Below are positions 6,647 to 13,895 of a DNA stretch of 14,086 nucleotides, piece by piece (positions within the stretch are counted from its first letter, which is position 1; the number at the start of each line of letters is the position of its first letter). This DNA is from Syntrophaceae bacterium CG2_30_49_12 (GTDB lineage Bacteria > Desulfobacterota > Syntrophia > Syntrophales > CG2-30-49-12): positions 1-14,086 of the forward strand of contig MNZP01000171.1 in assembly GCA_001873675.1 (NCBI GenBank), given 5' to 3'. Both the position numbers and the translations under genes were made by a program. A model generated the notes under the pieces. That model was given only the letters and a program-made list of their open reading frames with translations, was not told where the DNA came from and ran no database searches.

Positions 6647-9257
6647 CGTCAATCCTCTCAATTCTGACGGCACAACCTTTCTGAAGTTGTGATTTGGTCT
6701 CCTCATCCCAGAGGTGATCGAGGAGACGGTTCTCCTCTATGCCGGGATAGCCATGGGGAGCGAAGATTAGCCCCCGGGGAAGATCGGGATCAAAGTGAAT
6801 CCTGGTCTGTATCTCCCCCTTGTGCGAAATTATCCGTATCTCGTCCCCTTCCGCAAGACCCAGGGCTGCCCCCTCCTCCGGCGAGATGGAGACGTGAGGA
6901 GCGGGCGCCAATTTTTTCAAGCGTGAAGATCGGGAGGTACGGGTCCCCCACCCGAGGTGGTGTCTGACCGCCCCGGCCATAAAGTAAAAGGGGAAATCCT
7001 TTTCTTTTTCTAAAAATTTCTGAGGTGCATCTACCACAGGAAGGATAAATTTCGGTCGCACCTCTCCGAGGGAGAGCCGGCCCTCCCCCTTTGCAAGGAG
7101 ATGTAGGGGGATGGCCCCATAGAGAGGCGCCCTCTTTCCGATTTCCTCCCAGAGTTCCGTCGTCTCTTCCGGGGCAATCCTCTGGCCCAGTTTTTCCCCC
7201 AGACGCCGGAAGATCTGGCCATCAGGAAGACTCTTTTCCAGGGGAGGGAAAGCCCTGTTGATCTTCTGGATTCTACCTTCAAGATTAATTACCGTTCCCT
7301 CCTTCTCGGCAAAAGATGCCGCCGGGAGAATCACCCGGGCCATGTTTGCCGTCTCGGTGAGATAGAGGTCCTGTACCACGAGAAAGGGAATCCTGGACAG
7401 GGCCCTCTCCACCCAGGCGCGATCGGGAAAGGAAAGCAGGGGATTTTCCCCCACGATATAGAGTGCCTTGAGTTTTCCCTCGTCAGCGGCCTGTATCATC
7501 TCAAGGGCCGTCATCTCCCCTTTTCCCGGCACCTGATCGGAGGCCGCCCCCGAGGGCACAAAACCGGGCAAGAATTCAGGAACCACTCCCATAGCCCATG
7601 CTCCGATGGTGTTATTCTCCTTAAGAAGGGGAAGGATGCCAACGCCCCCCTCTCCCGCTTCTCCCTTCAGGATCATCAAATTGGACAAAGCCCTTACCAG
7701 GGATACTCCCCCTGACTGCTGAGTAACCCCATCTCCAAATATACAGAGGACTTTTGCGGCCTCACCGATGAGCCTGGCTGCCCCGTGTAGTTCCTCATCG
7801 CCGACGCCGGCCTGTACGGCCGGTAGGTTCAGGTCTTTCCTTGTAAAGTTTTCTTCCCACTCCTGAAACCCTTCGGTATGGGTCTGGACAAACCCCTTGT
7901 TCCAGAGACCCTCTTGAAGCATGATCCGGGTAATACCGTGGATGAGGGAGAGATCACCTCCCCGGGCCGGTCTCAGGTGCAGGGTGGCAAAACGGGAGAG
8001 GGGGGTCTTCCGGGGGTCAATGATAATCAGGCGGGCGCCGGAGTCACGGACGGCGCGTTTAAGGTAGTAACTCAGGACGGGGGCTGTCTCCGCCGGATTG
8101 GCCCCTACTACGAGGAAGAGATCCGACTTCCCCAGTTCACTAAAGGGTTTGAGCGTCCCCGGGCGGCCCAGGGCATCGAGCAGTACCTTAAAGGCCGGTG
8201 CGGCATAGAGGCGGCTTCCATTATCTACATGAGGAGATCCGAAGACAGACCGGGCGAGTTTCTGAAAGAGGTAACTCTCCTCGTTGGTCAGGCGTGGGGA
8301 ACCCAAAAATCCGACCGCCTCCCCCCCTTCCTTATCCTTTATCGCGCTCAGGGAGGACGCCACAAGTTCCAAGGCCTCTTCCCAGGATGCCTCCTTCCAG
8401 CCCCCTTCCTCACGTAAGAGGGGGGTACGCAACCGGTCCGGGCTATGGATGAAATCCAGGCCGAAGTGTCCCTTGACACAGAGAGTTACAGCGTTACTGG
8501 AACCCTCTCCCTCGGGTTTTACTCTGATCAGTCGCCCATCTACCGATTCCAGTGCGACAGAACAACCGCAGGCACAGAGAGGACAAACGGTCTGGCACAC
8601 TTCCTTCCCCGTTCCCGGCCAGGGCAGCCCCACCTCTGTGAGAGCCCCCGTAGGACACAGTGAAAGACATGTCCCACAGAAGGTACAGTCGGACTTCTCA
8701 AGGGGTTGATTGAAGAGGGTGCTGGGGCGGGCCTCGAAACCACGGTTTAGATAATCAAGAACTCCTTCCACGACCAGGTCCTGATCTCCCCGGATACATT
8801 TGGCGCAGAGGATACATTTGCTCATATCCCGCTTGAAGAAGGGATTACTGTCCTCTGAGGGGAAATACTGGGGCATGGGATCCATATCTATCAGGCCTAC
8901 TCCCAGATCGCTGGCAATCTGACGGAGCTGACACCGGTTCCCCTTATCACAGACCAGACAGGATTCGGGATGCGAGGCGAGAAGCAGCTTCACCACTATG
9001 CGCCGGCATTCCAGAACCGGGGCCGAATCGGTTCTAATGACCATGCCGGGCTGGATGGCAGTGACGCAGGCAGGGAGGAGAACCTTCCGGTTTTCCTCTT
9101 CCACGAGGCATATCCGGCAGGCGCCGATATCTTTCAGGTGCGGGTCGTGACAAAGAGTAGGAATGTAAATGCCCATCTCTTGGGCCAGGGCAAGGATGGT
9201 CATCCCGGTTTTTCCGCTTACCGTGGTTCCGTTTACCGTTAGGGTGATGGTATCCAA
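6618..9257 (-). CDS. NuoG/formate dehydrogenase-like subunit, active site degenerate
   Basis: This 879-aa protein begins with a 2Fe-2S domain (Cys36, 47, 50, 64), then the NuoG-type His-Cys 4Fe-4S site (His96, Cys100, 103, 109). Next is a two-cluster ferredoxin-like domain (Cys148, 151, 154; Cys191, 194, 197, 201) in which the eighth ligand is Asp158. A molybdopterin-oxidoreductase fold follows, with 4Fe-4S ligands Cys225, 228, 232 and 260 and Lys262, and a C-terminal dinucleotide-binding domain from about 760. Against E. coli FdhF the Sec140-His141 pair aligns with Tyr351-Ala352, and Arg333 with Leu545, so formate oxidation is unlikely. An electron-wire role as in NuoG fits better, although loss of the metal ligand does not by itself exclude a cofactor, since arsenite oxidase also lacks one. 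The start is TTG at 9255-9257 behind AGGAGG. The longer TTG at 9275 would place that ribosome site inside the gene. Confidence 0.88.
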   Translation of the reverse strand: MDTITLTVNGTTVSGKTGMTILALAQEMGIYIPTLCHDPHLKDIGACRICLVEEENRKVLLPACVTAIQPGMVIRTDSAPVLECRRIVVKLLLASHPESCLVCDKGNRCQLRQIASDLGVGLIDMDPMPQYFPSEDSNPFFKRDMSKCILCAKCIRGDQDLVVEGVLDYLNRGFEARPSTLFNQPLEKSDCTFCGTCLSLCPTGALTEVGLPWPGTGKEVCQTVCPLCACGCSVALESVDGRLIRVKPEGEGSSNAVTLCVKGHFGLDFIHSPDRLRTPLLREEGGWKEASWEEALELVASSLSAIKDKEGGEAVGFLGSPRLTNEESYLFQKLARSVFGSPHVDNGSRLYAAPAFKVLLDALGRPGTLKPFSELGKSDLFLVVGANPAETAPVLSYYLKRAVRDSGARLIIIDPRKTPLSRFATLHLRPARGGDLSLIHGITRIMLQEGLWNKGFVQTHTEGFQEWEENFTRKDLNLPAVQAGVGDEELHGAARLIGEAAKVLCIFGDGVTQQSGGVSLVRALSNLMILKGEAGEGGVGILPLLKENNTIGAWAMGVVPEFLPGFVPSGAASDQVPGKGEMTALEMIQAADEGKLKALYIVGENPLLSFPDRAWVERALSRIPFLVVQDLYLTETANMARVILPAASFAEKEGTVINLEGRIQKINRAFPPLEKSLPDGQIFRRLGEKLGQRIAPEETTELWEEIGKRAPLYGAIPLHLLAKGEGRLSLGEVRPKFILPVVDAPQKFLEKEKDFPFYFMAGAVRHHLGWGTRTSRSSRLKKLAPAPHVSISPEEGAALGLAEGDEIRIISHKGEIQTRIHFDPDLPRGLIFAPHGYPGIEENRLLDHLWDEETKSQLQKGCAVRIERIDDEPERDDAA

Positions 9258-9470
9258 AGTTCCTCCTAGGCACAATAAGGGCTATTTTTTCATAATCACG
9301 TTATTGATAACTCTGTTTCAAGCTCCTTATTATTGTCAAGGATAAATTCACCTTTCCTTATTTCCTTATTTATTCCTGGACGTATTTTTGTTTCTATGGT
9401 ATCTATAAAAGCCTTAAAAGGACAACATCTGTTTAAGATTATAACTGATCATAATTAAGGGGGATTTGGA
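9258..9470. other. Intergenic region between the redox operon and sucCD
   Basis: This AT-rich divergent region must hold promoters in both directions. On the minus strand it contains AGGAGG (9262-9267), a perfect TTGACA (9334-9339) without a -10 at normal spacing, and TATAAT (9438-9443) without a good -35. On the plus strand TATAAA (9404-9409) lies 61 bp before sucC. A short tandem TTTCCTTA repeat (9353-9368) is visible. No small gene or RNA is recognisable, and no promoter can be assigned with confidence. Confidence 0.5.
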
Positions 9471-10637
9471 ATGAAGATTCACGAATACCAGGCTAAAAAT
9501 ATCTTGCGGGAATACAATATCACGGTACCCCGCGGTGAGGTGGCCACCACTCCCGAGATGGCCCGGGAAATTGCCGCCTCTTTGAAAACGAGGGTGGTTG
9601 TAAAGGCTCAAATACATGCTGGAGGAAGAGGAAAGGGAGGGGGTGTCCGTTTAGCCGCCTCTCCCGAAGAGGCCTTCGAGGCTGCGAAAGGGATCATCGG
9701 TATGAATTTAGTTACCCATCAGACAGGACCGGAGGGAAAGTTGGTACGTCAGGTCCTGGTCGAAGAAGCTCCCGAAATAGAGAAAGAACTCTATTTAGGT
9801 CTGGTGGTGGACCGTTCGCGAGAGCGGGAATGCATGGTTTATATGGCTTCAGAAGCCGGTGGGATGGACATTGAGGAAATAGCAAGGACGGCTCCCGAGA
9901 AAATAGTAAAGGCGGCGGTTCACCCTGCTATAGGGTTCAGCCCCTTTCAGGCCAGGAAGATAGCCTACGGCTTGGGATTGGATAAGTCTTTAAGCGCCCA
10001 GTTTTCAAATATTGCCAGGAGCCTGCATCGGCTATTTGTGGAAAAGGATGCCTCTCTTGTGGAGATTAATCCCCTGGTAATCACGGCGGATGGCAACCTC
10101 ATGGCCGTAGATACAAAACTAAACTTCGATGACGACGGCCTGTTTCGCCATCCGGAGATAAAGGCACTGAGGGACGAAACGGAAGAGGAGCCACTGGAGG
10201 TGGAAGCGGTAAATACGGGGGTAAATTATATCAAACTGGACGGTAATGTTGGCTGTATGGTCAACGGTGCAGGTCTGGCCATGACGACGATGGACCTGAT
10301 AAAATTGGCGGGAGGAGAACCGGCGAATTTCCTTGACGTAGGCGGTGGAGCATCACCGGAACAGATAGAGAAAGCGTTTCGTATCTTAACCTCCGACCCG
10401 AAGGTAAAGGCCATTCTGGTAAATATCTTCGGCGGTATCCTTCGGTGTGACCGGGTGGCTACCGGTGTGGTAGAAGCGGCCTCGAAAATAAAGAAGAAGC
10501 TACCGATGGTGGTGAGACTTCAGGGAACCAATGTAGAAGAAGGCCGCAAAATTCTTCAGGAATCGGATTTAACCTTTGAAGTAGCTGATGAACTCTATGA
10601 AGCGGCCCAAAAAGCTGTGGAATTAAGCAAAAGATAA
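9471..10637 (+). CDS. sucC: Succinate-CoA ligase (ADP-forming), beta subunit
   Basis: This is the nucleotide-binding beta subunit of succinyl-CoA synthetase, which interconverts succinyl-CoA and succinate with substrate-level ATP (or GTP) formation. At 388 aa it matches the family length. It starts with the typical MKIHEYQAKNILREY and has the ATP-grasp loop KAQIHAGGRGKGGGV (45-59). Predicted Mg ligands are Asn200 (VEINPLV) and Asp214 (AVDTKLNFDD), and the CoA-ligase domain has GCMVNGAGLAM (261-271), NFLDVGGGAS (286-295) and VNIFGGILRCD (317-327). Pro20 is kept at the position of the E. coli gatekeeper region, but nucleotide preference cannot be read reliably. The ATG follows AAGGGGGA. It is the first gene of the sucCD pair, 23 bp before sucD. 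Confidence 0.97.
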   Translation: MKIHEYQAKNILREYNITVPRGEVATTPEMAREIAASLKTRVVVKAQIHAGGRGKGGGVRLAASPEEAFEAAKGIIGMNLVTHQTGPEGKLVRQVLVEEAPEIEKELYLGLVVDRSRERECMVYMASEAGGMDIEEIARTAPEKIVKAAVHPAIGFSPFQARKIAYGLGLDKSLSAQFSNIARSLHRLFVEKDASLVEINPLVITADGNLMAVDTKLNFDDDGLFRHPEIKALRDETEEEPLEVEAVNTGVNYIKLDGNVGCMVNGAGLAMTTMDLIKLAGGEPANFLDVGGGASPEQIEKAFRILTSDPKVKAILVNIFGGILRCDRVATGVVEAASKIKKKLPMVVRLQGTNVEEGRKILQESDLTFEVADELYEAAQKAVELSKR

Positions 10638-10660
10638 CGAAAAGGAAGGATGAATTAAAA

Positions 10661-11536
10661 ATGGCAATACTTTTTGATAAAAATACTCGTGTAGTTTCAC
10701 AGGGGATTACCGGTACAGAGGGAAGTTTTCACACGCGGGAATCAGTTGCCTTCGGCACCAGGGTAGTAGCTGGAGTCACGCCGGGAAAGGGAGGCATGGA
10801 TTTTGATGGAATACCTATTTATAACCGGGTGATTGATGCGGTGAAATATCAGGGCGTAAATGCTTCCGGTATATACACCCCTGCTTCCTTCGCACCGGAT
10901 GCCATCCTTGAGGCAATCGAAGCAGGTGTCCGTTTGATCGTCTGTGTAACCGAAGGGATTCCTGTCCTGGATATGATTAAAGTCAAACAGGCACTGAAGG
11001 GATCGGCTTCCCGGATGATCGGCCCCAATTGTCCGGGGATAACCACCCCGGGAGCGGGCAAGATCGGTTTTATGCCCAATTTTATCCATAAAGAGGGCAA
11101 CGTGGGACTGATCTCGAGAAGTGGAACCCTGACCTATGAGGTTATCTGGCAGCTTACCAGTATAGGAATTGGTCAATCCACATCCATTGGCATCGGTGGG
11201 GACCCCATAGTGGGGACAACCTTTGTAGATTTGCTGGGTCTTTTTGAGCAGGACCCTCAGACCGGGGCCATCGTTTTAATTGGCGAAATCGGAGGAACCG
11301 CGGAGGAAGAGGCAGCGGAATTTATAAAGGACAATGTTCGTAAACCGGTTGTGGCTTTTATAGCGGGCCAGACTGCCCCTCCCGGGCGGAGAATGGGACA
11401 TGCCGGAGCCATTATCGCGGGTGGTAAGGGAACATCCGGGGAAAAAGTCAAGGCCCTGGAAGGGGCAGGGGTCATTGTAGAAAAGAATCCCGCCGAAATA
11501 GGGAAGAGAGTCGGAGAAATCCTTACCAAAAGGTAG
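10661..11536 (+). CDS. sucD: Succinate-CoA ligase, alpha subunit
   Basis: The alpha subunit carries the CoA-binding Rossmann domain and the phosphorylated histidine. At 291 aa it has normal length. Key segments are VVSQGITGTEGSFHT (11-25, CoA binding), VAGVTPGKGG (36-45), IGPNCPGITTPG (120-131), and GRRMGHAGAIIAGGKGTS (242-259), in which His247 is the phospho-histidine. Glu209 in IGEIGG is the expected histidine-contacting residue. The GGAAGG ribosome site lies ten bases before the ATG in the 23-bp gap after sucC, so the two are co-transcribed. In an anaerobe the complex may serve the oxidative or the reductive arm of the TCA cycle, or propionate metabolism; the window does not decide which. 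Confidence 0.97.
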   Translation: MAILFDKNTRVVSQGITGTEGSFHTRESVAFGTRVVAGVTPGKGGMDFDGIPIYNRVIDAVKYQGVNASGIYTPASFAPDAILEAIEAGVRLIVCVTEGIPVLDMIKVKQALKGSASRMIGPNCPGITTPGAGKIGFMPNFIHKEGNVGLISRSGTLTYEVIWQLTSIGIGQSTSIGIGGDPIVGTTFVDLLGLFEQDPQTGAIVLIGEIGGTAEEEAAEFIKDNVRKPVVAFIAGQTAPPGRRMGHAGAIIAGGKGTSGEKVKALEGAGVIVEKNPAEIGKRVGEILTKR

Positions 11537-11544
11537 GGGCGAGA

Positions 11545-11607
11545 AAAGGCACAGAGGCACAAAGAGGAAAATCAATATCCCTTTGTGCCTTTGTGCCTTT
11601 GTGCCTC
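11545..11607. repeat. Inverted repeat of TTTGTGCC units after sucD, possible terminator
   Basis: Left arm 11545-11564 and right arm 11581-11600 are reverse complements over 20 bp with one wobble mismatch, around a 16-base loop. The right side carries three tandem TTTGTGCC-type units. The element begins eight bases after the sucD stop, so it probably ends the sucCD transcript, though no T run follows. The units resemble the CACAAAGGCACCAAG blocks of the repeats at both ends of the window, suggesting one repeat family. Confidence 0.7.
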
Positions 11608-11656
11608 AAGCTGTCGGCCGATAGGGAACTGAGTCTTAAAATTTTTTGCTTGCTTA

Positions 11657-11702
11657 TATCTATATATAGTAGTATGCTTAAAAATAGTTCAACATATTGA
11701 GT
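11657..11702 (+). promoter_or_regulatory. Tandem NrdR-box-like operators upstream of nrdD
   Basis: CTATATATAG at 11660-11669 is a perfect palindrome and fits the core of the NrdR box (CWATATATWG). CAACATATTG at 11690-11699 fits it at nine of ten positions. The starts are 30 bp apart, close to three helical turns, which resembles the paired boxes usual for this ribonucleotide-reductase repressor. The outer three bases of each 16-mer match poorly. A weak TTGAGT (11697-11702)/TAGATA (11719-11724) promoter overlaps the second box. No nrdR gene is in the window. Confidence 0.45.
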
Positions 11703-11767
11703 CTTTTATCTTGTAAAATAGATAAAAAATCTCTCGTTATATGTGGAGATGGGGAGGGAAGGTTATT

Positions 11768-13888
11768 ATGCATGCGAAGATAAGAAAAAGGGACGGCCGT
11801 TTGGTAAAGTTTAACGCTGAAAAGATCACCAACGCCATTGCCAGGGCAGGGGCAGCAACAGGTGAATTCGATCTCGCGGCGGCGCGAAAACTTACCATTA
11901 AGGCGCTTAATTTAGCAGAGGAACTGTTTGACGACAAAATCACCACCGTGGAAGAGATTCAAGATATTGTGGAAGAGGTACTCTTATCTTCCCCTTATCG
12001 CCGTACCGCAAAGGCCTATATCATCTACCGTGATCAGCATGCCAGATTAAGGGAAATTACTAATAAGATGGAGGTTGATTTAGTTGACCAATATCTGAAG
12101 AAGGTTGACTGGAAGATTCATGAAAACTCTAACATGGACTATTCTTTACAGGGGTTGAACAACTATATTTCTTCTGAGGTCAGTAAGGTTTACTGGTTGA
12201 ACAGTATCTATTCCCCGGAGATCAAAATGTCCCATGCGGAGGGCGACTTCCATATCCACGATTTAAGCCTCCTTTCTGTTTACTGTGTGGGCTGGGATCT
12301 TTTTGACCTGCTCAGGGAAGGTTTTAAAGGTGTATCGGGTAAGGTGGAAAGTAAACCGGCCAAACACCTCCGGAGCGCATTGGGGCAGATCGTCAATTTC
12401 TTCTATACCCTTCAGGGAGAGGCGGCCGGCGCCCAGGCCTTTTCAAATTTTGATACGCTTCTGGCCCCCTTCATACGATACGACCGTCTGAATTTTAAGG
12501 AAATAAAACAGGCCATGCAGGAGTTTATCTTCAACATCAATGTGCCTACAAGGGTCGGCTTTCAGACTCCCTTTACAAATGTAACCCTGGATGTAACTGT
12601 ACCGAAGTATTATGCAGATCAGAATGTAATTATTGGCGGTCTGCCACGGAAGGAGACTTATGGGGAATTTCAGGAAGAGATGAATCTGTTCAACAGGGCA
12701 TTTCTCGAGGTAATGGCGGCTGGAGATGCCAAAGGCAGGGTTTTTACCTTTCCGATTCCCACTTATAACATTACGAAGGAATTTCAGTGGGACGATCGGA
12801 ATCTCGATGGACTCTGGGAGATGACGGCCAGGTATGGGGTGCCCTATTTTTCTAATTTTATCAATTCAGACATGAACCCGGAGGATGCCAGGAGTATGTG
12901 CTGTAGGCTCCGGATTGACAACAGGTCATTGGAGAAAAGGGGGGGGGGGCTTTTTGGCTCCCACCCCTTGACCGGTTCCATTGGGGTGATCACCATAAAT
13001 ATGCCCAGGATCGGTTACCTGTCTGACGGCGAAAACGAATTTTTCGGGCGGCTGGAAAGGCTGATGATTATTGCCAAGGAAAGTCTGGAGACGAAGAGAA
13101 AAGTCCTGGAGAACTTCACGGAGGGAAACCTCTACCCCTATACAAAGTATTATCTGAGGGATGTAAAGAAGAGATTTGATGAGTACTGGAAGAATCATTT
13201 TTCCACAATTGGTCTTGTGGGTATGAATGAGGCCTGTCTGAACTTTTTGGGGGGAAATATTGCAACCCCTCCCGGGCAGGAATTTACCCGGAAGGTCCTG
13301 GATTTTATGAGAGATAAATTAATCCTATTTCAGAGAGAAACGGGCAATAATTACAATCTTGAGGCGACACCAGCGGAGGGGACATCCTACCGCCTGGCAA
13401 AAATTGATAAGAAAAAATATCCTGACATCATCTGTGCCAATGATATAGGGACAGATTTAAAGCCTGTCCCGTCAGGTAGTGAGACGGGATCTGTCCCCGA
13501 TCCATTCTACACCAATTCAACGCAACTGCCGGTCAATTTTACAGATGACGTCTTTGAAGCCCTTGATCTCCAGGATAGCATCCAGGCAAAATATACCGGG
13601 GGAACGGTTTTTCACACCTATGCCGGGGAGAGGCTTCCAGATCCTGCTGCGGTAAAGACTCTTGTCCGTAAGATCTGCACCCGTTACCATTTGCCATATC
13701 TTACTTTCACCCCCACGTTCAGTGTCTGTCCCTCGCATGGCTATTTAAGCGGTGAGAGAGCGACATGCCCGAGATGTGAGGAACACTGTGAAGTCTATTC
13801 AAGAGTGGTTGGTTATCTGCGCCCTGTCAAGCAGTGGAACAGGGGAAAACAGGAAGAATTCCATTTGAGAAGGGTATTTACTTTTTAA
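11768..13888 (+). CDS. nrdD: Anaerobic (class III) ribonucleoside-triphosphate reductase
   Basis: This oxygen-sensitive glycyl-radical enzyme reduces ribonucleoside triphosphates for DNA synthesis. The 706-aa protein starts with an ATP-cone allosteric domain (residues about 3-95, KIRKRDGRLVKFNAEKI onward). The catalytic barrel holds Cys173 (in DFHIHDLSLLSVYCVGW) and Cys378/379 (SMCCRLRIDNR) as the expected active-site cysteines. RGGGLFG and TGSIGVITINMPR follow. A CxxH...CxxC zinc site is formed by Cys654, His657, Cys667 and Cys670, and the glycyl-radical loop RVVGYLRP has Gly682. The start is ATG 11768, behind GGGAGGGAAGG; an upstream ATG at 11741 would add nine atypical residues. A roughly 20-residue stretch (560-579) between AND and FYTNSTQLP looks longer than usual and is encoded by a palindromic segment. 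The activase gene nrdG is not in the window. Confidence 0.96.
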   Translation: MHAKIRKRDGRLVKFNAEKITNAIARAGAATGEFDLAAARKLTIKALNLAEELFDDKITTVEEIQDIVEEVLLSSPYRRTAKAYIIYRDQHARLREITNKMEVDLVDQYLKKVDWKIHENSNMDYSLQGLNNYISSEVSKVYWLNSIYSPEIKMSHAEGDFHIHDLSLLSVYCVGWDLFDLLREGFKGVSGKVESKPAKHLRSALGQIVNFFYTLQGEAAGAQAFSNFDTLLAPFIRYDRLNFKEIKQAMQEFIFNINVPTRVGFQTPFTNVTLDVTVPKYYADQNVIIGGLPRKETYGEFQEEMNLFNRAFLEVMAAGDAKGRVFTFPIPTYNITKEFQWDDRNLDGLWEMTARYGVPYFSNFINSDMNPEDARSMCCRLRIDNRSLEKRGGGLFGSHPLTGSIGVITINMPRIGYLSDGENEFFGRLERLMIIAKESLETKRKVLENFTEGNLYPYTKYYLRDVKKRFDEYWKNHFSTIGLVGMNEACLNFLGGNIATPPGQEFTRKVLDFMRDKLILFQRETGNNYNLEATPAEGTSYRLAKIDKKKYPDIICANDIGTDLKPVPSGSETGSVPDPFYTNSTQLPVNFTDDVFEALDLQDSIQAKYTGGTVFHTYAGERLPDPAAVKTLVRKICTRYHLPYLTFTPTFSVCPSHGYLSGERATCPRCEEHCEVYSRVVGYLRPVKQWNRGKQEEFHLRRVFTF
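13448..13497. repeat. Palindromic segment inserted in frame in nrdD
   Basis: GGGACAGAT (13448-13456) and ATCTGTCCC (13489-13497) are a perfect 9-bp inverted repeat. Directly inside the right arm, GACGGG (13483-13488) pairs with CCCGTC (13468-13473). A second CTGTCCC (13464-13470) gives an alternative 7-bp pairing with the left arm. The segment encodes a low-complexity stretch rich in Gly, Ser, Pro and Asp, at a surface-like position just before the conserved FYTNSTQLP motif, and the reading frame stays open. Confidence 0.65.
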
Positions 13889-13895
13889 AAAGATG

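Noticed and set aside
6647..6706. Longer NuoE start at 6706
   Set aside because: The extra 20 residues lie wholly within the NuoG-like coding region and show no family similarity, while ATG 6646 has a good ribosome site.
6618..9257. Functional selenium- or cysteine-dependent formate dehydrogenase
   Set aside because: There is no in-frame TGA, and the expected Sec/Cys position is Tyr by eye alignment, so calling it an active formate dehydrogenase is not supported.
9258..9275. Longer N-terminus of the NuoG-like protein from a TTG at 9273-9275
   Set aside because: The six extra residues are encoded by the ribosome binding sequence AGGAGG itself, and nothing resembling a Shine-Dalgarno lies upstream of that codon.
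11581..11607. CRISPR array from the repeated TTTGTGCC units
   Set aside because: The units are only about 8 bp, directly adjacent with no unique spacers, and no cas gene is present; they are arms of an inverted repeat.
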